Positions 47,401 through 55,437 of a DNA stretch of 64,000 nucleotides are shown here, in pieces. Made by a program: the position numbers and the translations under genes. How positions within the stretch are numbered: the stretch's first letter is position 1; each line of letters opens with the position of its first letter. Origin of the DNA: Sulfitobacter mediterraneus (GTDB lineage Bacteria > Pseudomonadota > Alphaproteobacteria > Rhodobacterales > Rhodobacteraceae); NCBI RefSeq assembly GCF_003054325.1, contig NZ_QBKU01000001.1, positions 248,001 through 312,000 of the forward strand, in the 5' to 3' direction. The notes below the pieces were generated by a model that searched no databases, was not told where the DNA came from, and was given only the letters and a program-made list of their open reading frames with translations.

Positions 47401-49266
47401 GACACCACGGTTGTCACGATCAAGACCCGCCCGATTGCGATGGCAGGCGGCAACAAGGATGTGTGTTCCGGCCAACCGATCCTGTTTGACGCCTCTGACA
47501 GTTCTGATCCCGATGGCAGCTTGCTGTTGTACTCTTGGGACTTTGGCGATGGCGAAACCTCCGATCTGGTGAACCCGTCCAAGACCTACGAACAGCCGGG
47601 CGCCTATCCGGTCACCCTGACCGTGCGTAATGGCACTGGCACCGACTGGGGCACAGCCGTGGACCGCATCGCCGCGCTGATCCGCGAAGGGCCGATCTCT
47701 GACGCTGGGGAGGACATGACTGTCTGCACCAATCAGGCCGTGCGCTTTGATGGCTCTGGATCGACTGATGCGGATGGGGCTGTGAATTCTTTCGCTTGGA
47801 CCTTTGGTGACGGCGGAACGGCCAGCGGTGAACGCCCTGAATACCGGTTCAAGAAGCCGGGTAATTACGTGGTCAACCTGACCATCACGGGCGAAGCTTT
47901 GGGGGCTTGTAGCCCGCTGGACACCGACACCGTGAATGTTGAGGTTGTTGCAGCCCCTGCGCAGGCCATTGTTGGATCTGAACGCGCCGCTGCTGGGATG
48001 CCCGCCAATTTCTCGATTGATCTCAGCGATCTTGAGGGCGCTTCCGTGATCTCTCACAACTGGATCTTTAGCGACGGCACAACTGCCGAAGGGGCCGAGG
48101 TATCGCACACCTTTGAAACACCCGGCGTCTATTTTGCGACCCTGAAGACCGAGCTTTCAGGCGGCAATCAAGGGTGCAGCACCATCGAGACAACCCGCAA
48201 GGTTGTGGTCAATGAGGCGCCCGCCGCCGATATTAAAGGACCACAATCCATGGCCGCAGGTGAGGCGGTGATCTTTGATGCAGGAGCCTCCAAAGACGCA
48301 GATGGCGTGATCATCAACTACGCCTGGGACTTTGGCGACGGCAACACCAGCGAAGGTCTGCGCCCCGCCCACCGTTTTGCCGAGGCAGGCACCTACCGCG
48401 TGGCTTTGACCGTGACGGATGACGCAGGCGTCGGCAACAGCCGCGTCACGCGCGAACATGAGGTCGTGGTGAACCCCGCCCCGGTTGCCGATCTAGAAGC
48501 GCCGCAATGGATCTGCCCCGCCGTGGAATTGCCCTGGGCTGTGGATGTGCCATCGGGCACCGAGGTGGCATGGATCTTTGGCGACACGGGCGTGCGCGCC
48601 GAAGGTGCCAACGTGACCTATCAATTCGCCAACTCGGGTCTTTACCCGGTGAGCGTGGCATTGGATGACGGCAAAAACCTTGCCAACAGCCAACGCCGCG
48701 AGGAACGTTATGTGCGGGTCAACGCGGCCCCGACCGCGCTTGCCGGACCGGACCGTGTGGTCTGCCCCGGCGATGTGACCGTCTTTGATGCGGGCGCATC
48801 TGGTGATCTGGACGGGTTGATTGAACAGTTCGAGTGGAAGTTCAGCGATGGCGTCACCCTGACCGGCCCCCGCGTCGAACGCAGCTTTGACACCGCCGGT
48901 CCTGTCACCGTGGATCTGGTTGTGACCGACAACAGTGGCCTGACCTGCGGTACCGGAACAGACCGCGCTGCGGTTCTGGTTAACCACACACCCAGCGTCG
49001 ATGCCGGGCCGGACATCACAACAAAACTGGGCGCGGCCCATGACGTTGCTGATTTTGACGCATCCAACGCTTCTGATGCGGATGGCCAAGGGCTCGACCT
49101 GCAGTGGAGCTACGGCGACGGGGCCACCGGCACAGGCGCGGTAACGCGTCACCGCTATGCAACACCCGGCACCTATACCGTGACGGTCGAGGCACGCGAT
49201 ACAACCGGGCTGGCCTGCGGGGTCGGCCGTGACACCGCGCTCGTGACAGCCTTGCCGCGCAACTGA
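44419..49266 (+). CDS. Large exported protein with 15 PKD-like repeats
   Basis: 1615 residues. Signal peptide (about 1-23, ending LPLSAQ), a unique N-terminal domain to about 310, then 15 tandem units of about 85-90 residues, each with a W-x-F-G-D-G-type core. Examples are YIWDFGDGKT (about 341), YEWDFGDGQT, YSWDFGDGET and LQWSYGDGAT (about 1562); units 6, 7, 11, 13 and 14 have weakened cores. Cysteines recur in the first and in later units (VCSGQ, VCTNQ, VVCPGD and GLTCGTG), suggesting disulfides outside the cytoplasm. PKD modules are beta sandwiches used in surface and adhesion proteins. No membrane anchor is visible. Start has GAGGAAGACG just upstream. It is encoded between the LysM/Ig gene and the cyclase gene. 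Confidence 0.85.
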   Translation: MNWMKRITLAASALTAFALPLSAQTTADTASLLVVYGVSAPSSEGDVDHREQILFSIPENTPGRVYVRLFDPETSGNDDFTYGGPRDSLTTYRIMGGEGAFTGATRPAMVQERERPARISTLATDPGKELAQSEYGYDKGTDGRWVTLGTVRARQGEIMDGRAYFRIDVDGTAGNDGNGFSVAISTVRDRNRAPKDLSMFAYQPTIRWSAGTSATRVTVDPAALGPFKVQNFDGAKGDLTFVTDYTDIPLQISGQNYWSIDSATPETGALALSLKGGFETPNDVTVSVFDKDGAAVALQMPPVKALDPARPTAIGTASPLADCRAVAFDASPSQGRVPLSYIWDFGDGKTADQSVIAHRYDAPGRYTATLKVMEQGTRAGRGSSVAVPVHVRSGPTAKPGDPITVAPGQVVPFDGSTSEPSDSPISRYIWSFGDGTGATGSYAEKTYDKPGTYRSNLRVEDNSDHPCNFGVETRLITVNFAPVAEAGTDQTAETGQTLLFDASASYDVDGALKTYVWDMGDGTIIEGARISHTYTKPDTYYATLTVKDDSGVENNYDWDQLIVVVNAPPEPMFTIPDRPVSVSEAAQLSAEASVDPDGSILSYMWAFGDGALGDGENVEYAWTAPGIYTVTLTVTDDSGTASAIQKIEKQIVIDAAPTANAGPAQFVTASEVQFDGTGSSDPEGGITSYEWDFGDGQTGNGPTPVHAYARPGIYEVALVVRDESTAPLNVDRATTTITINATPIADAGPPLTVAPNEEFILSGRASLDPDGRVSTHEWSLPDGTSQSAERIAVALASPGLYRFGLTVKDGFSGGPAADTAETLITVNAAPVAEAGADMLVAPGDPVRFDGGLSYDTDGEIISYMWEFDDGVDPVAVSAFERTYTTPGVWSAQLVVTDDSGVTNATDTDDLTIRVNHAPVAEAGPRLDTEVLQVSFDGSASSDADGDALIYLWDFGDGSAPMEGAQVTHVYEKSGIYPVTLRVNDGTGLKNAKAIDTTVVTIKTRPIAMAGGNKDVCSGQPILFDASDSSDPDGSLLLYSWDFGDGETSDLVNPSKTYEQPGAYPVTLTVRNGTGTDWGTAVDRIAALIREGPISDAGEDMTVCTNQAVRFDGSGSTDADGAVNSFAWTFGDGGTASGERPEYRFKKPGNYVVNLTITGEALGACSPLDTDTVNVEVVAAPAQAIVGSERAAAGMPANFSIDLSDLEGASVISHNWIFSDGTTAEGAEVSHTFETPGVYFATLKTELSGGNQGCSTIETTRKVVVNEAPAADIKGPQSMAAGEAVIFDAGASKDADGVIINYAWDFGDGNTSEGLRPAHRFAEAGTYRVALTVTDDAGVGNSRVTREHEVVVNPAPVADLEAPQWICPAVELPWAVDVPSGTEVAWIFGDTGVRAEGANVTYQFANSGLYPVSVALDDGKNLANSQRREERYVRVNAAPTALAGPDRVVCPGDVTVFDAGASGDLDGLIEQFEWKFSDGVTLTGPRVERSFDTAGPVTVDLVVTDNSGLTCGTGTDRAAVLVNHTPSVDAGPDITTKLGAAHDVADFDASNASDADGQGLDLQWSYGDGATGTGAVTRHRYATPGTYTVTVEARDTTGLACGVGRDTALVTALPRN

Positions 49267-49274
49267 TTTTTACA

Positions 49275-49305
49275 CGCGCCGCTGCGGTCAAACCGTTGCG
49301 GCGCG
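49275..49305 (+). terminator. Strong hairpin after the PKD gene
   Basis: CGCGCCGC / GCGGCGCG with an inner CGGT / ACCG stem, 8 nt after the stop. No T-run; it may stabilise the mRNA or pause transcription before the cyclase gene. Confidence 0.5.
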
Positions 49306-49358
49306 ATGCAGGCAGATAGCCCATATTCAGAGCCTGTTTTCTGCTCTAAGGTGCGCTC

Positions 49359-51077
49359 ATGAGATTTCCATTACGCATCAAATTTTTCCTCTTTGCGACG
49401 TTGCTTGCCGTTCTGCCGCTGGCCATTGTTGGCCAGAACCTGACCAAGCTGACACGTGACGAACTAAAAAGCGCCGCCAACGAAGATCTGACCGCCGTTG
49501 CCAGCCAACTGCGCCGCGCCTTCGACAACGAATTTCAGGGCCGTTGGCTTTCTCCGCTTCAGGTGATCCGCAATGGCATCGACAGCCCCGATCTTGACGT
49601 GCAACAAAAGGTGTCCTTGCTGACACTGGGCATACAGGAACTGCCACAGGTGGTCGCCCTGCAACTGGCAATCGACGGATCAAAACTGCCAATCCTTGCC
49701 CCGGATCAGGGCTTCGCCCAACGGCTTGATGCGGCGGGTCTTGACCCTGTCACCACGCTCAGCACCTCTCCGGAACTATTAGCTGATCTGCGGGCACGCG
49801 GCGCCTATGGCAAACCGCTGATTGATCAACTGGACGCGACCGGCGATTGGATCGCAACCATTGCCTTGCCACTGGAAACCAAGATCGCGGGCCGCGAGGT
49901 CACATTCGCTGCCAAGATCAATCTTGCGTCTATGGCGGCGCTGGTGGCCAATCACCCGTTCTCGGCGCGTGGGGAAATTTCTGTGATTGATCCGCAAGGG
50001 CAAACGGTATTGACCGCAGAGCCTGTGTCGTTGAAAGACCGGTCTTTGGTCCGCTCTGCGATGCCCCTGATCACGGCAAATGCACGAGCAGACACTTTGC
50101 AGGGCTATACCCGTACCGATGGCACCAAAATGCTGGGCGCTTATGCTTTTCCCAATCGGTTTCCATGGGCCGTGGTGACCGAACAAAGCGAGGATCAAGC
50201 CTACGGTGTGGTGAATGCTATCACAGAACAGATCCTGATTGTTGGCCTTTTGGGGTTTGCGATTGCGAGTGTGGGTGCATTGATCTTTGCCCGGCGCCTG
50301 ACCAAACCCATCCTTGAGATTGGCAGCGTGGCGGAAAAGGTCGGTGGCGGTGATTTCAGCGCCCGTGTGCAAGACGTCAATTCCCGCGATGAGATCGGCG
50401 ACCTGTCTCACCGGATCAACCAGATGATCGGCCATCTGGGGGAACGGTTGGAGCTGATGAAATTTGTCAGCCACGGCACCATGAACGCCATTCAGGGATC
50501 GCATGAAGCAGGCATGTCACGCGGCGGGCAGCGGCGGCGGGTCTCTGTCATTTTCACCGATATTCGCGGCTACACGGAGTTTTCCGAACGCGTGCCGCCC
50601 GAGGTCGTGATTGAGGCATTGAACCAGTATTTTGATGTTCAAACCGACATCGTCGAAGAACATCAAGGTGACGTGGACAAGTTCATCGGTGATGCCCTTG
50701 TTGCGGTATTTGAGGGCGACGAAATGGAAACACGCGCGGTGCAATGTGCGGTGAAAATCACCAGCGCGATGCAAGATCTGTTGATGAAGTTTCCCGACTA
50801 CAACCTGCATGTCGGCATTGGCATCGCATCCGGTGAAGTGGTTGTCGGGGCCATGGGCGCCCGAGAACGGATGGATTTCACTGTTTTGGGTTCCACGGTG
50901 AACCTGTCTGCCCGGCTGTGTTCAAAGGCCGATCCGGGGCAGGTTCTGTTGGATCAGGCGACCCGCGATGCCAGCGGCGATCTGGACGGCGTTGCATTTG
51001 AAACTTTGGCGCCAATCGCCCTGAAAGGCTATGCCGATCCGGTGCCGAACTTCGCAGCAAAGGCCGTCACAGCGTAA
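49359..51077 (+). CDS. Membrane-bound adenylate/guanylate cyclase with extracytoplasmic sensor
   Basis: 572 residues, AAGGTG 6 nt upstream. Topology: membrane helix at about 7-27, periplasmic sensor region (about 28-285, Cache-like), second helix at about 288-309, HAMP (TKPILEIGSVAEKVGGGDFS), then a class III cyclase domain from about 388. Metal-binding aspartates lie in FTDIRGYT and KFIGDALVAVF. The lysine of DKFIGDA and the aspartate of ERMDFTVLG form the usual ATP-specifying pair, and the N and R of GSTVNLSARL are in place, so it should make cAMP. The downstream gene encodes a cyclic-nucleotide-binding protein, a likely receptor. Ends 11 nt inside the convergent DUF3307 gene. Confidence 0.9.
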   Translation: MRFPLRIKFFLFATLLAVLPLAIVGQNLTKLTRDELKSAANEDLTAVASQLRRAFDNEFQGRWLSPLQVIRNGIDSPDLDVQQKVSLLTLGIQELPQVVALQLAIDGSKLPILAPDQGFAQRLDAAGLDPVTTLSTSPELLADLRARGAYGKPLIDQLDATGDWIATIALPLETKIAGREVTFAAKINLASMAALVANHPFSARGEISVIDPQGQTVLTAEPVSLKDRSLVRSAMPLITANARADTLQGYTRTDGTKMLGAYAFPNRFPWAVVTEQSEDQAYGVVNAITEQILIVGLLGFAIASVGALIFARRLTKPILEIGSVAEKVGGGDFSARVQDVNSRDEIGDLSHRINQMIGHLGERLELMKFVSHGTMNAIQGSHEAGMSRGGQRRRVSVIFTDIRGYTEFSERVPPEVVIEALNQYFDVQTDIVEEHQGDVDKFIGDALVAVFEGDEMETRAVQCAVKITSAMQDLLMKFPDYNLHVGIGIASGEVVVGAMGARERMDFTVLGSTVNLSARLCSKADPGQVLLDQATRDASGDLDGVAFETLAPIALKGYADPVPNFAAKAVTA

Positions 51078-51456
51078 AGACTGCCCAAGCCCAGACCATC
51101 GCGATATAAGTAAGCTGGTGTAAAAACTGATCGACCCCGAAGGCCCGCCAGTACCCCGGATCGGTGGGCGTATATCCGGTCTTGTCCGAATGCACCCCTT
51201 TGGCCCAATCAATGTGGTAGTGCACAACCAGTTCCGCCAGACAAAGGATCACAACAAACACCAGCGGCGCACCGCAGATCAACAGCGCACAGACAGAAAA
51301 CACCGCATGCAAACCGGCATGCTGCGCCCGACCCAAATGAGCGTACTGCCCGCGACCGGACAACATGCGCGGTGTTTGCAGGAAAAAATCCGCAAACAGA
51401 TGTTTGATCTCCAGCAAAAGCAGCAGGAGCAAAGCGGTTTGAAGCTCTGCAGTCAC
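51067..51456 (-). CDS. DUF3307 family membrane protein
   Basis: 129 residues, with helices at about 5-24, 45-70 and 108-127. LEIKHLFADFFLQTPRMLSG and the HYHIDWAKG motif are characteristic of DUF3307, a family without a known function. It overlaps the cyclase 3' end by 11 nt in the convergent direction and is the only leftward gene in this cluster. Confidence 0.8.
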   Translation of the reverse strand: MTAELQTALLLLLLLEIKHLFADFFLQTPRMLSGRGQYAHLGRAQHAGLHAVFSVCALLICGAPLVFVVILCLAELVVHYHIDWAKGVHSDKTGYTPTDPGYWRAFGVDQFLHQLTYIAMVWAWAVFTL

Positions 51457-51598
51457 GCAAGTCCTCCCTCAGGGTTTGATCCTAACGCAACCTGCGAAAG
51501 CTGCAAATCAATTGATTTTAGCGCCCCGGAGTTGTTAAGACTCTGAGGTTGATGATTTTCAAAGTCCTTTTGTTTCACCTCTACATTGGATCTGCCCC

Positions 51599-54586
51599 AT
51601 CGAACGCACGCTGTTCAGTTTCATCTGGAAATACTCCAAACGCGACCAGCTGATTCTGCTGGCCGTGACGCTGACCTTGTTTCCATTACTTTACCTGACC
51701 CTGGAATTGCCCAAGCGGATCATCAATGATGCCATTGGCGCTGGCGGCCCGGTCACCGTCTATGGCTATGAGATGCAACAGGTGCCGTTCTTAATGTTCC
51801 TGTGCGGGCTATTTTTGTTGTCCGTCTTTGGTCATGGCATCATGAAAATGCGGATCAACACGATGAAAGGGGTGCTGGCCGAACGCCTATTGCGGCGGCT
51901 ACGCTACACGTTGATCGCCCGCATCCTGCGGTTTCCCGCCCCCTATTTTGAGCGCACCAGTCAGGGTGAACTGGTTTCGATGGTCACATCTGAATCCGAA
52001 CCGATGGGCGGCCTGATGGGCGATGCGGTTGCACAGCCCGTGCTGCAAGCAGGCCAGATGGCGACAATCCTGGGCTTCTTGTTTTTACAAAGCTTTACTT
52101 TTGGTCTGGCCGCCTGTGCGTTCATCCCACTTCAGGCGTGGCTGATCCCCAAATTACAGCGCCAAGTGAACAAGCTGAACAAGAAGCGGGTGATCCAGCT
52201 GCGGGCGCTGGCCTCGGAAATCGGCGAAAGCTCTGCGGGGGCAAGCACCCTGCGCGTGAACGGCGGCTGGCGCTATCGCCTTGCGATGATCTCATCGCGG
52301 CTCGGGCGGCTTTTCGCGATCCGGTTTGAGATCTTTCAAAAGAAGTTCTTTATGAAGTTCGTCAATAACTTCATCTCGCAACTGACGCCGTTCTTTTTCT
52401 ATGCTCTTGGCGGATACCTCGCGATCAAGGGTGAGATTACGGTGGGCGCCCTTGTTGCAGCTTTGGCAGCCTACAAGGATCTGTCGAGCCCGTGGAAAGA
52501 ACTGCTGGCCTATTACAACCAGTCACAGGACATGGCCCTACGCTGGGAAACCATAACCGAACGTTTTGCCCCTCAGGGCATGATCCGCGAAGATCTGTTT
52601 GATGGCTATCCAGAGCAGCTTGAGGATCTTGCAGGTACCGTCAAATTGCATGGTGTCAACGTGCAGGATGCCGATGGAAATCCGGTGCTCGAAGACCTGA
52701 ATGTCACCTTCGAAGGCGGCACTTCCATCGCCATCACAGCGCCCAGCGACGAAGACCGCCGCGCCTTGGCAGAGGTGCTGGTCCGCGAGGTTATTCCGTC
52801 ATCGGGCAAGATCACCGTTGGCGATCTGGAACTGTCCGGCCTGCATCAGGCAACAATCGCCAAACGTATCGGCCACGCCACATCGCGCCCGGTGATGTTC
52901 CTCGGCAGCTTTGGCGATAACGTAATGCTGCCCCTGAAACTGCAACCGGGTGCCGAACAGGATGAAACAGCAGCAGAAAGCGCACGGGCGGGCAACAGCA
53001 CAGATCCGTTAGAGGCCGATTGGCAAGACATCGAAGAGACAGTTTCGCCCGAAGATCTGCGGTCGTGGTGGCTAGAGCTGATCACCGGGATGGGCATTGA
53101 TCAGGCCCTGTTCAAACGCGGGGTCGAACAGCGGATCAATGCAACGGACCATACCAAACTGGCCCGCGCACTGGTCGCGCTCCGGCCTGAGGTTGACACA
53201 GCGGTTCAAAATGCCGGCCTGCGCGATGCCGTCTACTTCTTCCGCGAGGATCTGTTCAATCCCAGCCTGCCGGTTGCCGAAAACATGCTATTTGCCACAT
53301 CGCGCAATCATGTCACTGCGGAAAACCTGCTCGAACAGGCGCAGTTCCTGAACCTGCTCGAAGAGCTGCATCTGGAAGCGGATTTGCTGCAACTCGCCGC
53401 CGATATCGTTGATCTTCTGCGCCAGATCTTTGGGTTGGATGGCACCGATCACCCGATGTTCCGCAAGCTTGGCCTTGATCCTGAAACCTACGAAAATGCG
53501 GTCGCGTTGTTGACCAAACATCAAGACGGCGGTCAACTTGAACGCGAGGAAAAGGCACGGCTTTTGGCTGTGACATTTGTCATTTCCGCCGACAAACTCG
53601 GCACCGCTTTCCCCGAAGAGATCACTACCCGCGTGCTGCAAATCCGCAAGGAGCATGGAGCGCAATTGCAAGCCAGCATGGCCGATCTGCTTAGCCCGAT
53701 TGATGCCGATGCGCCGGTCGCAGGCCTTACCGTGCTAGAGAACGCGCTCTATGGCCGGATCGTGGCCAGCGCCGGGTCCAAGGCGGATGAGTTGCGTGAT
53801 CTGATCGGCGACATCCTGCGAAAGGCGGATCTGGATGGTCTTGTACTGGACCTCATTTTTGAGATGCCTCTGACCTTGGGCGGCGGCAACCTGCCTGCCT
53901 TGCTCACGGAATCGCTTGCCATCAGCCGCGCCACGATCAAGCGGCCACACATCCTGATCCTTGATGGGGTGCTGGCCAGTTTTGACGACGAAACTCGGAA
54001 CATCCTGCCACAGAAGCTGCGGGCGCTCTTGCCGCGCACAACCCTCATCTGTCTTGCGCCCAGTTTTGAGAATACGGACGATTTTACAGACGTTTACGAG
54101 ATGCAGGCAGGCCGGATTTCATCCATCGCCAGCGCCACCCCGCAAGATGAAGACAGCACCGTCAGCGCCGATCTGGCGCGTAAATTGCGTGCCATCGAAG
54201 GAACCGATCTATTCTCTGGCCTGGCCCGCAAGCAACTGCGCCTTTTGGCGTTTGGGGCCCGTTGGTACAAGGCCAAGCCGGGCGAGTATGTGTTTCACAA
54301 AGACGATGATCCAACATCAGGTGCTTATCTGGTGATCGACGGCGAGGCGGATTTGTTGCTGCCTCGTGACGGCGAGGACGATCTGCTGATCACGACCTCC
54401 GGCCCCGGTGCGCTGGTCGGAGAACTGGGCCTGATCCGCAATGTGCCCCGTGCCTTGGACATGCGTGCCAAATCGGAGCTGACCTGCCTGCGCATTGGCG
54501 GCGAAGAATTCCTTGATGTGGTCGGCAGCGATGCTGGCACCGCTTACAAGCTGTTGCAGGTGGTCGCGGGTTACGTATCCAACTGA
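51599..54586 (+). CDS. ABC-exporter-like protein with degenerate ATPase and C-terminal cNMP-binding domain
   Basis: 973 residues from GTG at 51665; coding-quality sequence (IERTLFSFIWKYSKRDQLIL) continues 22 codons upstream to ATC at 51599, and no ATG, GTG or TTG is available back to the stop at 51536. The N-terminal 300 residues are an ABC-type transmembrane domain (GELVSMVTSESEPMGGLMGD; FMKFVNNFISQLTPFFFYAL). In numbering from 51665, the Walker A region (about 357) is TAPSDEDRRALAE with no P-loop Lys, Walker B (about 761) is HILILDG with Gly for the catalytic Glu, the switch His is lost (ICLAPSF), and about 280 extra residues lie between. A cyclic-nucleotide-binding domain (about 868-972: GEYVFHKDDDPTSGAYLVID) ends it. 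Likely a membrane cAMP-responsive protein, not an active pump. Confidence 0.8.
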   Translation: MERTLFSFIWKYSKRDQLILLAVTLTLFPLLYLTLELPKRIINDAIGAGGPVTVYGYEMQQVPFLMFLCGLFLLSVFGHGIMKMRINTMKGVLAERLLRRLRYTLIARILRFPAPYFERTSQGELVSMVTSESEPMGGLMGDAVAQPVLQAGQMATILGFLFLQSFTFGLAACAFIPLQAWLIPKLQRQVNKLNKKRVIQLRALASEIGESSAGASTLRVNGGWRYRLAMISSRLGRLFAIRFEIFQKKFFMKFVNNFISQLTPFFFYALGGYLAIKGEITVGALVAALAAYKDLSSPWKELLAYYNQSQDMALRWETITERFAPQGMIREDLFDGYPEQLEDLAGTVKLHGVNVQDADGNPVLEDLNVTFEGGTSIAITAPSDEDRRALAEVLVREVIPSSGKITVGDLELSGLHQATIAKRIGHATSRPVMFLGSFGDNVMLPLKLQPGAEQDETAAESARAGNSTDPLEADWQDIEETVSPEDLRSWWLELITGMGIDQALFKRGVEQRINATDHTKLARALVALRPEVDTAVQNAGLRDAVYFFREDLFNPSLPVAENMLFATSRNHVTAENLLEQAQFLNLLEELHLEADLLQLAADIVDLLRQIFGLDGTDHPMFRKLGLDPETYENAVALLTKHQDGGQLEREEKARLLAVTFVISADKLGTAFPEEITTRVLQIRKEHGAQLQASMADLLSPIDADAPVAGLTVLENALYGRIVASAGSKADELRDLIGDILRKADLDGLVLDLIFEMPLTLGGGNLPALLTESLAISRATIKRPHILILDGVLASFDDETRNILPQKLRALLPRTTLICLAPSFENTDDFTDVYEMQAGRISSIASATPQDEDSTVSADLARKLRAIEGTDLFSGLARKQLRLLAFGARWYKAKPGEYVFHKDDDPTSGAYLVIDGEADLLLPRDGEDDLLITTSGPGALVGELGLIRNVPRALDMRAKSELTCLRIGGEEFLDVVGSDAGTAYKLLQVVAGYVSN

Positions 54587-55437
54587 ACGGGGTACTGATT
54601 CAAAAAGACCTGCGCCGCTGCCGCTTTGGCCCGGCCACGCATCAGTGCTGCAATGGCCAATGCCTGCGCAAATGGCAGTACATCATCAACGGCTGTTTTG
54701 CCCTGATAGCCCGCTAAAACTCCATCAAAGCTGTCCCGTCCATAGGCCAGGAAAATCGCCGCCAGATCCCAACGATAATCACAGCGCCGCGCCAAACCAA
54801 AATCCAGTATCGCGATCCCGCCATCACGTTTACGGAGCACTTGATCCGCATGCAAATCACCGTGACAAACCGCCAAACAGGCCTTTTCCTCAGTCAGTGT
54901 ACGGCGCAGCAATCCTTGGTACTGATCCATATCTCCGCCCATTCGGAAACCACCATTTCCATCGCCAAAAACAGACAAAGGCACCGGCAAGCTGGCTGGA
55001 ATATCTGCCCATCTGTCATGATCGAAATTGTGCAATACCCATAGGGAACGGCCCAAATCATCGGCTTGCTGCATCGTCAGCGGCCCGGACAACGGCCGCC
55101 CGTCCACAAAATCATCCAATACCCATTGTGCAGCTACTTCGGGCGTTGCCACATCATCAGAGGTCAATACCGGTCGGACAACCGCAGCACCACATTCAAC
55201 CAGCGCCTTGCGCAATCTGGCATCGACCGCCGGATTGAGGCCCGGTGCGCCGGGTTTAAGCACCCGCAAGGCGTAGTCAGCCCGGTCTGTTCGAATGCGC
55301 CAGACCGAGGCCTGCGCCCCGCTGCCCAGCACCGTCAAATCAACAGCCCTTTCGCCCAGAGCGTCAAAGATCGGGGCAAGCTTGGCCAGTTGCGCCTGGG
55401 TCTGTCGATCCATTCCTTTAACTTGCCCGATAGCCAT
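54571..55437 (-). CDS. Aminoglycoside-phosphotransferase-like kinase family protein
   Basis: 288 residues from the ATG at 55437 (MAIGQVKGMDRQTQ), with AGG 4 nt upstream and a 20-nt overlap with pxpA; the ATG at 55413 also fits. The catalytic loop CHGDLHADQVL and metal-binding ILDFGLARRCDYRWDLA show an APH/choline-kinase fold. N-terminal nucleotide-binding part: LGSGAQASVWRIRTDRADYA. The family phosphorylates small molecules. Last gene of the 5-oxoproline operon, converging on the ABC-like gene with a 16-nt overlap. No resistance role is implied; the substrate is unknown. Confidence 0.75.
   Translation of the reverse strand: MAIGQVKGMDRQTQAQLAKLAPIFDALGERAVDLTVLGSGAQASVWRIRTDRADYALRVLKPGAPGLNPAVDARLRKALVECGAAVVRPVLTSDDVATPEVAAQWVLDDFVDGRPLSGPLTMQQADDLGRSLWVLHNFDHDRWADIPASLPVPLSVFGDGNGGFRMGGDMDQYQGLLRRTLTEEKACLAVCHGDLHADQVLRKRDGGIAILDFGLARRCDYRWDLAAIFLAYGRDSFDGVLAGYQGKTAVDDVLPFAQALAIAALMRGRAKAAAAQVFLNQYPVQLDT

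Noticed and set aside
46753..48108. 451-codon frame antisense to the PKD gene
   Set aside because: It mirrors the codon bias of the PKD repeats; the translation has no family features, and it has no ribosome-binding site.
45430..49140. Possible DNA tandem repeat or CRISPR-like array
   Set aside because: The periodicity of about 260-270 nt is in the protein (PKD units); the DNA of the units has diverged and there are no identical short repeats.
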